From Bacilli bacterium (GTDB lineage: Bacteria > Bacillota_I > Bacilli_A > RFN20 > CAG-826), in the NCBI GenBank assembly GCA_035326105.1, contig DAOKYO010000002.1:1-64000 (forward strand): DNA of 64,000 nt, in the 5' to 3' direction. Below, in pieces: positions 17,241 through 27,118 of this stretch. The position numbers and the translations under genes are program-made. Under the pieces are notes generated by a model. The model did not search any database. It had not been told where the DNA came from and saw nothing but the letters and a program-made list of their open reading frames with translations. Position 1 is the stretch's first letter, and each line of letters starts with the position of its first letter.

Positions 17241-18683
17241 ATGTACGACATTACAATAATCGGAGCCGGTGTGGTTGGGGCGCTCATTGCTCGCGAGCTT
17301 TCATTTTATCAATTGAAAGTGGCGTTGATTGACAAGGATAGTGATGTCGGAAACGCGACGACGATGGCTAACTCGGCTATCGTTCACAGCGGATATGATC
17401 CCGAACCAAACTCTTTAAAAGCCAAATTGAATGTCGAAGGCAATGCCATGTTCGATCAACTGAGCACGGAGTTAGATGTAAACTTCGGCCGCATTGGCTC
17501 ATTGACACTGGCAATGGAAGATGAGCAATGGCTGGTAATTCGCCAATTAGTCGATCGGGCAAAAGAAAATAAGGTTCCTGTGACTTTACTGAGCGGGGAT
17601 GAGGTTCGGCAGATGGAACCCAACGTTAATCCAACGGTCAAAGGTGGATTATTGGCTCCGACTGCCGGCATTGTCAATCCTTTTCAATTATGTGTTCACG
17701 CAGTGGAAAACGCCGTTGATAATGGGGTGAATTTATTTTTAAATAGCGAGGTCATCGGAATAAAAAAAACTAACGAAGGGTTTTCTGTTGACTTTAAAAA
17801 CGGCTCCCAAATAAACACGAAATACATCGTAAACGCCGCGGGCATTTATAGCGATAAAATCGCAATGATGATCGGCGATAATTCCTTTAAAATAAATCCG
17901 CGCAAGGGCGAGTATTACGTTCTCGACCATTTCGGATTTGGATTTGTAAATCATGTCATCTTCCCGCTTCCCACCGACAAGGGAAAGGGTATTCTGATTA
18001 CTCCAACTACATCGGGAAACTATCTGGTGGGACCCAGCAGCGAATTTGTTGACACTCGCTCTTCGCTTGCAACCGATATGGCTACTTTAAAAGCGGTACG
18101 CGCGAGCGCCACGCAACTTATTCCCTCAATTCCTTTTAACCAAGTTATCCGCACTTTCAGCGGGTTAAGGGCTACACCGTCAACCCACGATTTTATCATT
18201 TCCGAATCAGCGGTTGATCGTCATTTTATCAACGTTGCGGGAATTGAATCTCCGGGTTTAGCTTCTTCACCGGCGATTGCCAAGTATGTGGTCGATGAAA
18301 TCATTGGCAAGCAAATCCCATTGGTTAAGAATGAATTGGCTGGTCGGAGCATCAAGCCATATATTCATCCTTTGAATATGGATTTTGAGTCGCGGAAAAA
18401 ATTAATTTCCGAACATCCGGAATTTGGCGATATTATTTGCAATTGTGAAAAGATTTCCCGCGGTGAGATTTTGCAAACTTTAAATCGCAGTTGCCCGCCC
18501 CACTCGATTAAAGCCATAAAAAAGCGGACCCGGGCCGGATTCGGCCGCTGTCAGGGCGGTTTTTGCCAGACGCGGGTGATATCTATTCTGGCTGATTTTT
18601 ATAAAATTGATCCCACTGATGTCGACTATGATGAGCAGGGAACACCGGTTTTAATTGAAGATAGCAAGGAGAACGGAAAATAA
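17241..18683 (+). CDS. FAD-dependent oxidoreductase, GlpA-like, with BFD iron-sulfur domain
   Basis: Probable subunit of an anaerobic glycerol-3-phosphate dehydrogenase-like complex. The N-terminus is a DAO-type FAD fold: IIGAGVVGALIARELSFYQ, then NSAIVHSGYDPEPNS, typical of the GlpA/GlpD group. The C-terminal 80 residues are a BFD-like [2Fe-2S] domain with CxC (ICNCEKIS) and Cx4C (GRCQGGFC). 480 residues fits the group. Its stop overlaps the next start (TAATG), and three genes form one operon. Glycerol 3-phosphate as the substrate is inferred from relatives; no glycerol kinase or facilitator is nearby, so another 2-hydroxy substrate is possible. Confidence 0.8.
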   Translation: MYDITIIGAGVVGALIARELSFYQLKVALIDKDSDVGNATTMANSAIVHSGYDPEPNSLKAKLNVEGNAMFDQLSTELDVNFGRIGSLTLAMEDEQWLVIRQLVDRAKENKVPVTLLSGDEVRQMEPNVNPTVKGGLLAPTAGIVNPFQLCVHAVENAVDNGVNLFLNSEVIGIKKTNEGFSVDFKNGSQINTKYIVNAAGIYSDKIAMMIGDNSFKINPRKGEYYVLDHFGFGFVNHVIFPLPTDKGKGILITPTTSGNYLVGPSSEFVDTRSSLATDMATLKAVRASATQLIPSIPFNQVIRTFSGLRATPSTHDFIISESAVDRHFINVAGIESPGLASSPAIAKYVVDEIIGKQIPLVKNELAGRSIKPYIHPLNMDFESRKKLISEHPEFGDIICNCEKISRGEILQTLNRSCPPHSIKAIKKRTRAGFGRCQGGFCQTRVISILADFYKIDPTDVDYDEQGTPVLIEDSKENGK

Positions 18684-19933
18684 TGGAAAAGCGGGATTTA
18701 GTGATAATCGGGGGCGGATCGGCTGGTTTAAGCGCGGCGGTTGCGGCATTTGACTTAGGCATAAAATCAATATTAATTATTGAGCGCGGAAGTCATTTGG
18801 GCGGAATTCTCAATCAATGCATCCACACGGGCTTTGGTCTTTCCACTTTTAACGAACAACTTACCGGTCCGGAGTACGCCAGCCGTTATATACAGATGGT
18901 GGAAGATAGAAAAATTGAATACCGACTTGAAACGAATGTTTTGGAAATCTCGCCGGCCAAGATTGTCACCATCGCCTCATCGGCAGGACTTTCCATGATA
19001 GAAGCCGGTGCGATTATTCTTGCTACTGGCTGTTATGAACGCAATGCGGGAGCAATTCTTTTGCCGGGTGATCGGCCCCGGGGAATATTAACCGCTGGAC
19101 AAGCCCAGGAATACATCAACATTCGTGGCTATTCAGTCGGCAAGCGCATTTTTATTTTAGGCAGCGGAGATATTGGCCTTATAATGGCGCGAAGAATGAC
19201 TTTAGAAGGCGCTCAAGTCCTGGGAGTGGCTGAAATTATGCCTTATAGCAACGGCTTACCAAGGAACATGGTGCAGTGCCTGGAAGACTTTAACATTCCG
19301 CTCTTTTTAAGTCATACCATCAGGGATGTTCAATCTTTAAATGGTAATCTAAGCGGCATAACAATTGCCCAAGTTGATCGAAACTTTCAGTTTATTGAAG
19401 GAACTGACAAACACTTTGATGTGGATACGCTATTATTATCAATCGGTCTTATTCCTTCAAATGAACTGTTGGACAATCTTCATATTCTTGCCAGCAAAAC
19501 GCGGGGAGCGGTGGTCGACGAGCACCTTCAAACCGGCATGGCCGGAGTTTTCAGTTGCGGGAATTGTCTTCATGTCCACGATGTGGTTGATTTTGTCAGC
19601 CAAGAAGGCGCTTTAGCTGGGAGAAGTGCGGTTAAGTACCTGCGGCATGAGCTCAAGGATGGCGGCGATTTCATCCGGGTTGTGGCGGGGAATAACATCG
19701 GCTACGTAGTTCCGCAAATTATTCGCTACAGCGATCTTGACGAAGAGGGCGTCGTTTTAAAATATCGTCCCCAAAAACCATTAGAAAAAATTAAAATTCT
19801 CGTTTCCGTTGATGGCAGGGAAATAAAAAAAGTTTTTAAGCCATATGCTATTCCCAGTGAAATGGAAATGATAAAATTAAAAAAAGAAGATTTAGTGATG
19901 GGTCATGAATTAAAGGTGGAGGTGGCAGCTTAA
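18683..19933 (+). CDS. Pyridine nucleotide-disulfide-type FAD oxidoreductase
   Basis: Second subunit of the redox operon. It has the Rossmann FAD motif VIIGGGSAGLSAAVAA at residues about 7-22, GAIILATGCYERNAG, a second nucleotide-binding fold RIFILGSGDIGLIMARR, and a C-terminal FAD-closing motif GVFSCGNCLHVHDVVDFV. This is the architecture of NAD(P)/FAD oxidoreductases found beside GlpA-like and DUF1667 proteins. No CxxC redox-active disulfide of the thioredoxin reductase type is present. It probably passes electrons from the GlpA-like subunit to NAD or another carrier; direction and partner are inferred. Confidence 0.8.
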   Translation: MEKRDLVIIGGGSAGLSAAVAAFDLGIKSILIIERGSHLGGILNQCIHTGFGLSTFNEQLTGPEYASRYIQMVEDRKIEYRLETNVLEISPAKIVTIASSAGLSMIEAGAIILATGCYERNAGAILLPGDRPRGILTAGQAQEYINIRGYSVGKRIFILGSGDIGLIMARRMTLEGAQVLGVAEIMPYSNGLPRNMVQCLEDFNIPLFLSHTIRDVQSLNGNLSGITIAQVDRNFQFIEGTDKHFDVDTLLLSIGLIPSNELLDNLHILASKTRGAVVDEHLQTGMAGVFSCGNCLHVHDVVDFVSQEGALAGRSAVKYLRHELKDGGDFIRVVAGNNIGYVVPQIIRYSDLDEEGVVLKYRPQKPLEKIKILVSVDGREIKKVFKPYAIPSEMEMIKLKKEDLVMGHELKVEVAA

Positions 19934-20280
19934 TGCAACGGCAACTTATCTGTATCAATTGTCCCCGCGGATGTCATTTGATAGTTGACGATGATTTAAA
20001 AGTCACCGGCAATGCCTGTCCGCGCGGAGAAAAGTATGCCTTGGAAGAAATTTCTCACCCCGTTCGCTTTGTGGCAACGACGGTCACGATGGTTGAGAGC
20101 AAGGAAAGACGCTTATCCGTGACTACCGATAGACCGATTGCCAAAGACCTGATTTTTCCTTTGATGAATCTTTTAAAGACGATAAAAATTCATCCCCCGG
20201 TTCACGTTGGCGATGAACTGGTACATCAAGTCCTCGGAACTGATTGCAATATAGTTGCGACAAAGACAATTTTAGAGTAA
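19933..20280 (+). CDS. DUF1667 small cysteine-rich protein
   Basis: A 115-residue protein of the DUF1667 family, which almost always sits with the two oxidoreductases just upstream. The N-terminus has CxxCxxxC (CINCPRGC), then GNACPRGEKYA with a fourth cysteine; together these likely bind an iron-sulfur cluster or zinc. The GTG/ATG junction with the previous gene is a 1-nt overlap (TAATG), typical of translational coupling. Electron transfer in the complex is inferred. A 7-bp hairpin CCTTTTA/TAAAAGG (20281-20298) follows but has no T-tract. Confidence 0.8.
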   Translation: MQRQLICINCPRGCHLIVDDDLKVTGNACPRGEKYALEEISHPVRFVATTVTMVESKERRLSVTTDRPIAKDLIFPLMNLLKTIKIHPPVHVGDELVHQVLGTDCNIVATKTILE

Positions 20281-20382
20281 CCTTTTAGTTGTAAAAGGAT
20301 GTTTATAGGTTATAATGACTTGGAAATATTTTTATCTTTATTGATTGGCAAGATTTCCTTAGGTTAGAAGGAGGAGTTTTTT

Positions 20383-22065
20383 ATGACTGAAACCGTACGA
20401 ATTTTCGCTTTAGGGGGGCTGGATGAAGATGGCAAAAATCTTTATGTCCTCGAAGCGGGAAATGATATTTTTATTATTGAAGCCGGAGCAAAATATCCCG
20501 ACTCATCAAAGCCGGGAATTGATTTTATTATCGCTAATTATGATTATTTGTTGAAAAACAAGGATCGTGTTCGGGCATATATTATCACTCACGGCCACGA
20601 CGATTTAATCGGCGCTTTACCTTATATGTACAAGGATATCCCGGCACCGATCTACGCCTCCAAGGCGACAATTATGATGATTGAAGGCTTTACGAAGCGC
20701 CGGGTGATGGACATTAAATATAACTTTGTCGAGATTGAACCATCTTCGCGCATTACCATTGCCAATAGAACTGTCCGTTTCTTTCAGACCTGCCATGCGA
20801 TGATGCTCAGCAGCGGGGTGGCGATTAAAACCGAGCAGGGCTACGTTGTTTATAGTGGGGATTTCTTGGTGGAATATAATGCCAACCCCCATTACCGGCA
20901 TGATTTGAATGCGTTGGCAAAGATTGCCGAGCGGCCGATTCTGGCTTTACTAAGCGAGAGCGAAGGAGCGGAAAAGGCCGGTTATACTTCTCCCAATCAT
21001 CGCCTGACACCCCATATAACTGCCCCTTTTCAAGATTCGCAGGGACGGATTTTCATCTCGCTTTACAATCAGTCAACTTATCATCTTGAAGAGATCATCG
21101 ATATGGTTAAAAAGCACCATAAGAAGCTCTACTTATACGATGAGTACGTTCGTGATTATTTTGCTCGGTTTAATTCAATCGGCATGCTTAAGATTCCGCA
21201 AATTAATCTTGTTTCCCCGGATGATTTATTACGCGTCCGGAAAAATGACATGGTTATTTTAATGATGGCACAAGGTGACGATTTATATCGGGAAATCGAA
21301 GCTTTGGCCAATGGAGAAAATGAAGATAAACGGATTGTCTTAAATCCGGAAGACACCTTCATCGTTGCCGCTCCTCCCGCTCCTAACTTTGAACTGCTGG
21401 CTACGGATGCGATTGATTGCCTATATCAAACGGGCGTCAAAGTTTACGAGATTAATCGGAAGATGATGTCGCCGATGCACGCGAGTGAAGAAGACTTAAA
21501 AATGATGATTTCGCTTCTTAAACCCCAGTATTACATTCCGGTTAAAGGTGAATATAAACAACTAATGGCCAATGCCAAACTGGCGGTTGGAATGGATGTT
21601 CAACTTTCGCACAACAATATTTTTCTTTTGGATAACGGCATGACCATCAAATTTACCGATGGTAAGGCTCGACTTTACGCGGCCGGGGACGAAGTGGTTC
21701 CCACCGGCGATTTATATATCGATGGCACGGGCGTCGGGGATACGACATCCACCGTCCTTGACGATCGGACCATCCTCTCGGATGACGGCGTAATTGTCAT
21801 GGGAATTGCGGTTTCAAAAGCCACTGCTAAAATTGTTGCCGGACCAGATATTCAGATGCGCGGATTTGTTTTTGTTCGCGAGAATGACGCCATTATTAAT
21901 GAACTCACAAAGCTTTTGGTTACAAGTGTAAATGACTTCTTGAAGAAGGGCTCTTTTAATGCCGATAAGTGCGCGGAAGATATAAGTGAGCGCGCAAAAC
22001 GCTTTGTGTGGCGCGAGACAAGACGCAGTCCGATGATTTTGCCCTTGATTTCGGTAGTTGACTGA
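20383..22065 (+). CDS. RNase J-family protein with missing metal ligands
   Basis: Beta-CASP metallo-beta-lactamase protein homologous along its length to ribonuclease J (560 residues). Several invariant positions are changed. The HxHxDH motif reads HGHDDL (70-75), so the last histidine is leucine. The C-terminal HGEY reads KGEY (Lys388). The SGSQGE-type block is replaced by MMAQGDD near 294-300. His138 and Asp160 remain. This pattern fits a non-catalytic partner like Bacillus RNase J2, which pairs with an active J1; the J1 gene would be elsewhere. The start has AAGGAGGAG. TATAAT at 20311-20316 is a likely -10 box. The C-terminal domain (VSVND to RSPMILPLI) is normal. Confidence 0.85.
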   Translation: MTETVRIFALGGLDEDGKNLYVLEAGNDIFIIEAGAKYPDSSKPGIDFIIANYDYLLKNKDRVRAYIITHGHDDLIGALPYMYKDIPAPIYASKATIMMIEGFTKRRVMDIKYNFVEIEPSSRITIANRTVRFFQTCHAMMLSSGVAIKTEQGYVVYSGDFLVEYNANPHYRHDLNALAKIAERPILALLSESEGAEKAGYTSPNHRLTPHITAPFQDSQGRIFISLYNQSTYHLEEIIDMVKKHHKKLYLYDEYVRDYFARFNSIGMLKIPQINLVSPDDLLRVRKNDMVILMMAQGDDLYREIEALANGENEDKRIVLNPEDTFIVAAPPAPNFELLATDAIDCLYQTGVKVYEINRKMMSPMHASEEDLKMMISLLKPQYYIPVKGEYKQLMANAKLAVGMDVQLSHNNIFLLDNGMTIKFTDGKARLYAAGDEVVPTGDLYIDGTGVGDTTSTVLDDRTILSDDGVIVMGIAVSKATAKIVAGPDIQMRGFVFVRENDAIINELTKLLVTSVNDFLKKGSFNADKCAEDISERAKRFVWRETRRSPMILPLISVVD

Positions 22066-22141
22066 ATTTAAATGAAAGTTTGGGTTTATTCAAATTCCAC
22101 TTCTAGGTATAATTAACATATACCGATAGGTGGACTTATCT

Positions 22142-24616
22142 ATGAGTAAAAGTACTGAATCAACCACTAAAAAGAACCGATCGGCACGTATTGATGTCCC
22201 TGGGGGCATAATGCTTGCCCTTTTTGGCTTACTGATAATTCTTAACCAATGGGTAGGGGCATTTCTGACCTATGCATTAACCTGGGCTTTTGGAACCCTA
22301 TATGTGATTCCGGTATTGTTGTTATTTATTGTGGGGGTCCGCCTTATTTTTATTCGGGAAAGACACTTTCCGCTCAGAGCCTCAGTCACAATCGGACTTA
22401 TATTAATTTTGCTTGCTTTGTCCGGCTTTATGGCTTATTTAGAAAAAAGAGATCCGGCTGAATTTGCATTTAAAAATATCTTTATCGATCAAACTGCATA
22501 TCTTGGGGTAGCTATTCAAGAATCGATGGCCACTCCGTTATCATTTGCCTTTCATGGCGGCGGTGTTTTCGGCAACGTCATCTATTTTGGATTATATATC
22601 GGATTAAAAGAAGTTTGGACCTTGGTAGCCTTAAGTGTTTTGGCCTTCATCGGCTTGATGATTGTTTTTTGGTCGCTTTTGCGCCGATTGGTCGCTAAAA
22701 TGAGGATTTCACTGACGAGTAAACGGAAAAAGAAAAACTTTTTCTCCGAAGCCGGAAATTTGGAAAATCTACAGCAGATTAGTCAGGGCAATGAAGACGA
22801 CGTCAGTAAAAATAGACCGCTGACAAAAGATCATAATCTGCTATCCAATGTTGCCCTTGGCAGTATGCAGAAGGCGGTTTTCGTTGAAGAAGATACCTTT
22901 GATATAGAAAGTGAAAGAAAAGTTTTGACTCTCAAATCCGCCATTTCAGATGAAGTTAATTTTGAGGACATAAAGAGTGAAAACACCGAGCGTATCGAAT
23001 CAACAAGCGCTTCCCGGGAAGAGGTGTTGCCGCTACAAGAAGAGGAAGTCAGCGTTTTTTCCATTCCCAATCCCGAAAATAAAACCAGTGAACGCGTAAC
23101 CGTTCCGGTTGAGAAAATGAACTATCAAAATGATAACGACTTTGCTCCCTTACTCGGCGGGAAACTACCCGATTCCGCTTTGCTCGAAGAGCATCATGAT
23201 AATCTTAACTCGCAGGAAAACCAGGATTTGGCCGATAAGCGAGTGAATATCATTAATCAGACTTTTAACAACTTAAATGTTGGCGCCTCGGCTGTTTCCT
23301 ATACCATCGGTCCGGCGGTCACCCGCTATGACATCAAAATGAATCCTGATGTCTCCGTCAGTCAGGTGTCAAAAGTTATTCCGGATATTTCGATTCGGCT
23401 GGGAGGGATACCCGCTCGTTTTGAGACGATAGTTCCGGGAAAGTCGACTTCCGGATTGGAAATCGCTAATGGCAAGACATCCCTGGTCAGTTTTCGCGAA
23501 TGCTTTGAATCTCTACCGGATGAACTTGCCAGCAAACTGGTTTTTCCGTTTGGAAAAAATATTTCGGGTGAAGTGGTAATGGCCTCTTTAGAGGAGTTTC
23601 CTCACCTTTTGGTTTCCGGTTCAACCGGCAGCGGAAAATCAATTTTTATGCATTCGCTCATCATGAGTTTGATAATGCGCAATACCCCGGATGAATTACG
23701 TCTAATTATAATCGATCCCAAGCGCGTGGAAATGGCTCGCTATCGGGATATGCCCCATCTTTTTTGCCCGATAATATCCGATTATGCCGAAGCTAAGACG
23801 GCCATGTCGCGCCTGGTGGGAGAAATGGAAGATCGCTACTTGCGATTTGAAGAAGCCGGGGCATCGAAAATCAGCCAATACAATGACTATGCGATTGGCA
23901 ATGGGCTGCCGCCGATGCCTAAAATTGTCGTTGTCATCGATGAATATGCGGATTTAGTCGAAGGAGCCAAGGACATTGCCACTCCAATCGTCCGACTGGC
24001 GCAAAAATCCCGCGCGGCGGGAATTCACTTAGTTATTTCCACGCAGCGCCCTTCAGTTAATGTTATTACCGGTGTAATAAAAGCCAACCTTCCTGTTCGG
24101 GTGGCCTTGATGATGGCATCAACCGTTGATTCAACCACGATTTTAAACGAAGGTGGAGCCGAACAGCTGCTAGGAAACGGCGATATGCTGATTGATTGCC
24201 CGCAAATTTCCCGCAGTGGTTTTGTTCGCGTTCAAGGAGCTTTCATCGATGGTCGGGAGATTCGGCGGGTTGTTGATTATTTAAAACATCAATTTAAAAC
24301 CGAGTATGACGATAATTTCTTCGACCTTACCGATCATAGTGCGATGGGACCAAGTTTTGAGGGCGAGGGAACCGATCACGATGATGCCTATTTTGAAGTT
24401 AAAAAATGGGTTATGAGTCAAGAGTACACTTCGATATCCAAAATTCAACGAACATTTAACTTCGGCTTTCCTCGGGCGATGAGAATTTTTCGGAAATTGC
24501 AAAGCGAAGGGATTGTGGACGACAGTTCAGAATCGAATTCAGCCCGGGGTTCTTTGGTTATAAAACGTAATCCTCAATCAATTGAGGAAACAAAAATTGA
24601 CCGCGGAGATTATTAA
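22142..24616 (+). CDS. ftsK: DNA translocase FtsK/SpoIIIE
   Basis: Septal ATP-driven DNA pump that clears chromosome from the division plane. Four or so transmembrane helices fill residues about 20-185, then a charged linker to about 345. The motor domain carries the Walker A LVSGSTGSGKSIF and Walker B VVVIDEYADLVEGAKD. The C-terminal gamma winged helix (YFEVKKWVMSQEYTSISKIQ) reads polar DNA guide sequences. ATG 22142 is preferred because AGGTGG lies 9 nt upstream; a GTG at 22130 in the same frame overlaps that site. It is followed by acpS with 1 bp between. Confidence 0.95.
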   Translation: MSKSTESTTKKNRSARIDVPGGIMLALFGLLIILNQWVGAFLTYALTWAFGTLYVIPVLLLFIVGVRLIFIRERHFPLRASVTIGLILILLALSGFMAYLEKRDPAEFAFKNIFIDQTAYLGVAIQESMATPLSFAFHGGGVFGNVIYFGLYIGLKEVWTLVALSVLAFIGLMIVFWSLLRRLVAKMRISLTSKRKKKNFFSEAGNLENLQQISQGNEDDVSKNRPLTKDHNLLSNVALGSMQKAVFVEEDTFDIESERKVLTLKSAISDEVNFEDIKSENTERIESTSASREEVLPLQEEEVSVFSIPNPENKTSERVTVPVEKMNYQNDNDFAPLLGGKLPDSALLEEHHDNLNSQENQDLADKRVNIINQTFNNLNVGASAVSYTIGPAVTRYDIKMNPDVSVSQVSKVIPDISIRLGGIPARFETIVPGKSTSGLEIANGKTSLVSFRECFESLPDELASKLVFPFGKNISGEVVMASLEEFPHLLVSGSTGSGKSIFMHSLIMSLIMRNTPDELRLIIIDPKRVEMARYRDMPHLFCPIISDYAEAKTAMSRLVGEMEDRYLRFEEAGASKISQYNDYAIGNGLPPMPKIVVVIDEYADLVEGAKDIATPIVRLAQKSRAAGIHLVISTQRPSVNVITGVIKANLPVRVALMMASTVDSTTILNEGGAEQLLGNGDMLIDCPQISRSGFVRVQGAFIDGREIRRVVDYLKHQFKTEYDDNFFDLTDHSAMGPSFEGEGTDHDDAYFEVKKWVMSQEYTSISKIQRTFNFGFPRAMRIFRKLQSEGIVDDSSESNSARGSLVIKRNPQSIEETKIDRGDY

Positions 24617-24617
24617 T

Positions 24618-24944
24618 ATGAGCGTTGGTATCGATATTGTTTCCATTCAGAGGTTTAAGGATAAACCGGATTTGATTGCCCGGGTCTTAAGTGCGAATGA
24701 ACTTGATGAGTATAAGCGAAGAAAAAACAGCCTCGAGTTTGTCGCGGGCCACTTCGCTGCCAAGGAAGCCTTCCTAAAGGCCAACCGATTTGAGCATCAA
24801 GTTGCATTTAGTAAAATCGAAATACTATACTTTGACAACGGACGGCCTTATATTTATTTTGAAAAGGGAATCTATGAGAATATTTCGATTAGTCACGATG
24901 GAGGAATTGCCATTGCTATCGTCAATATCGAAGAAGGAAAATAA
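24618..24944 (+). CDS. acpS: Holo-[acyl-carrier-protein] synthase
   Basis: Transfers 4'-phosphopantetheine from coenzyme A to the serine of acyl carrier protein. The 108 residues have the family's metal-binding start MSVGIDIVSIQRF (Asp5 equivalent) and FVAGHFAAKEAFLKA with the catalytic glutamate and lysine, and ISISHDGG at the end. The start ATG 24618 has GGAG 9 nt upstream; an earlier in-frame start inside ftsK is rejected. It is in an operon with ftsK and pulA. Confidence 0.95.
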   Translation: MSVGIDIVSIQRFKDKPDLIARVLSANELDEYKRRKNSLEFVAGHFAAKEAFLKANRFEHQVAFSKIEILYFDNGRPYIYFEKGIYENISISHDGGIAIAIVNIEEGK

Positions 24945-24946
24945 TT

Positions 24947-27109
24947 ATGTCGGATTGTATTTTTAAAGCCAAATTACTTGAACCGGATTTAATTCGCGTG
25001 CTCATTTATGCCCACCTGTCGAAACTCGATAACCCCAGTTTTACGATGGTGACGGATGGGACTACGAGAAAACTTTCCAATATTGAAAAAGTGACGGTGC
25101 AGTTTAATAATTATGCTTACGATATACGGCTTGATGAGCCTTTGGAATTAGGCCACGCCTACGATATCATAAGTGCTAACTTCGGACGGACCGCTCTCGA
25201 TGTGACTAAAGCTACCGAATTTGCCGACTTTGACGAGAGATTTTATTATCCTGAACCGCTGGGGTTTATCTATACACCTAAGGCAACCACTTTTCAGTTA
25301 TGGGCGCCGCTCGCCTCGCAAGTCGAGGTGGTGTATGAACTGCACGCGCATGAGTATCGGCAGATAATGCAGCGCGAAGAAAAAGGTGTTTTTCGGGCGC
25401 GTATCGATAAAAATCTCGATGGTGCAAGATATTATTTTTCGATTGTTAACTCCGGGCAGATAGTTATGGCTACCGATCCGTATGCCATCGCTTCAACGGA
25501 AAATGGCCATCGCTCGGCCGTGGTAAATTTAACTCGGATTAAAACGCCGCTTTATGAGGACAAACTACCGCCTTTTAGTAACTATAATGATGCTATTATC
25601 TATGAAGCCAGTGTTCGCGATATGACAATTGATAAGACGACGACTATCCGAAGTAAAGGAACCTATCGTGGTCTAATTGAACATCGAGCCAAAACTCGGC
25701 AAGGCAATAAGGTGGGAATAGATTATCTAGTCTCCCTGGGTATCACCCATTTGCAGCTGATGCCGATATACGATTTTGCCACTGTGGATGAAACCAATCC
25801 GCGAGCGGCATATAATTGGGGATATGATCCGGCGCAATACCTCGTTCCTGAAGGCTCATTATCCACCAATCCGAGCGATCCTTATACGCGAATTAAAGAG
25901 GTAAGAACAATGGTCTCCGCTTTTCATCAGGCGGGAATCAGAGTCAATATGGATGTGGTTTTTAATCATGTTTATGAATCGGCAACCAGCGTTTTTGAGC
26001 GCGTTGTTCCAAATTTTTATTTTCGCCGGCAAGAGGATGGCAAACTTTCAAACGGGTCGTTTTGCGGTAACGATTTAGCCAGCGAGCGACCGATGGTTCG
26101 ACATTTGATTCTTCAGGCTGTCCGTCACTGGATAACCTTTTATGGAATTGATGGTTATCGCTTTGATTTGATGGGAATATTGGACATTGCAACGATGAAA
26201 ATTATCGAAGACGAAACGCGCAAACTTAAAGCTGGATTTATGCTTTATGGCGAAGGCTGGAACATGCCGACTGCGCTTTCTAATAACGAACGGGCGACGA
26301 TGGAAAACGCGCACCTTTTACCTGGATATGCTTTTTTTAATGATTCTTTTCGCGATATTGTCAAGGGTCCGACAGCGGATGATCATCTGGCGGATAAGGG
26401 CTATTTATCGGGAGCAGAAGAGTATCGATTGGGTTTTAAGTTTGCCTATGTAGGCAGCTCCTTGGACTTAGTGTTTAAACCCAAATTTCAATTTCCCCAT
26501 CAGTCGGTCAACTATGTTGAATGCCACGATAACAGCACGCTTTTTGATAAGTTGGTAATCGCCACCCCCGAGGATAGCGAACGGGATATTCTTCAACGAA
26601 TAAAATTAATCAATGCAATTAATATGATTGCTTTTGGGGTGCCTTTCTTTCATCAAGGTCAAGAAATTGGACTCAGTAAATTTGGTGATTTTAACTCTTA
26701 TAAAAGTGGGGATAAAGTTAATCAATTTGCCTATGTTAAATTGGACGATCGCCTTGAAATGGCCAATTATTTCTATGAATTGACTAAGTTACGCAAGGAT
26801 TGCGACTTTTTACGGGAAGATCAGCCCAGTCATATTGAAAATATGATTGAATTTGAAGATTTGCCCTCGGGAGGACTTTTAATTGATTACGTGAAACTTC
26901 CATCCCAAGGTGCCTATAAGCAATTTTCGGTTTTTATCAATCCGAGCAAGGAAAACATCTTTTACGAACTAAAAAATTACGCCAAAATTATTTTTTCCAG
27001 TTCGGGCTATGTCGCGGGAAAATTAGAAACTTTCGTTCGGCGCGTAATGATTCCGCCCCTCAGTGTTATAATTGTAGGGCTTCGTCACGAAGATGATTTT
27101 GAATTATAG
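24947..27109 (+). CDS. pulA: Type I pullulanase
   Basis: Debranching glycoside hydrolase (GH13) that cuts alpha-1,6 links of pullulan, limit dextrin or glycogen. There is no signal peptide, so it acts in the cytoplasm, probably on glycogen or imported maltodextrin branches. A CBM48-like N-terminal module (GFIYTPKATTFQLWAPLA) precedes the barrel. The signature YNWGYDP is typical of type I pullulanases; DVVFNHV, YRFDLMG (nucleophile Asp), LYGEGW (acid Glu) and VECHDN (third Asp) complete the active site. 720 residues is usual. AAGGAAAATAATT precedes the start, 2 bp after acpS. Confidence 0.93.
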   Translation: MSDCIFKAKLLEPDLIRVLIYAHLSKLDNPSFTMVTDGTTRKLSNIEKVTVQFNNYAYDIRLDEPLELGHAYDIISANFGRTALDVTKATEFADFDERFYYPEPLGFIYTPKATTFQLWAPLASQVEVVYELHAHEYRQIMQREEKGVFRARIDKNLDGARYYFSIVNSGQIVMATDPYAIASTENGHRSAVVNLTRIKTPLYEDKLPPFSNYNDAIIYEASVRDMTIDKTTTIRSKGTYRGLIEHRAKTRQGNKVGIDYLVSLGITHLQLMPIYDFATVDETNPRAAYNWGYDPAQYLVPEGSLSTNPSDPYTRIKEVRTMVSAFHQAGIRVNMDVVFNHVYESATSVFERVVPNFYFRRQEDGKLSNGSFCGNDLASERPMVRHLILQAVRHWITFYGIDGYRFDLMGILDIATMKIIEDETRKLKAGFMLYGEGWNMPTALSNNERATMENAHLLPGYAFFNDSFRDIVKGPTADDHLADKGYLSGAEEYRLGFKFAYVGSSLDLVFKPKFQFPHQSVNYVECHDNSTLFDKLVIATPEDSERDILQRIKLINAINMIAFGVPFFHQGQEIGLSKFGDFNSYKSGDKVNQFAYVKLDDRLEMANYFYELTKLRKDCDFLREDQPSHIENMIEFEDLPSGGLLIDYVKLPSQGAYKQFSVFINPSKENIFYELKNYAKIIFSSSGYVAGKLETFVRRVMIPPLSVIIVGLRHEDDFEL

Positions 27110-27118
27110 GGGCAAGTT

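Noticed and set aside
20281..20298. CCTTTTA/TAAAAGG hairpin as a terminator for the redox operon
   Set aside because: No T-tract follows and the stem is A/T-rich; termination here is not supported.
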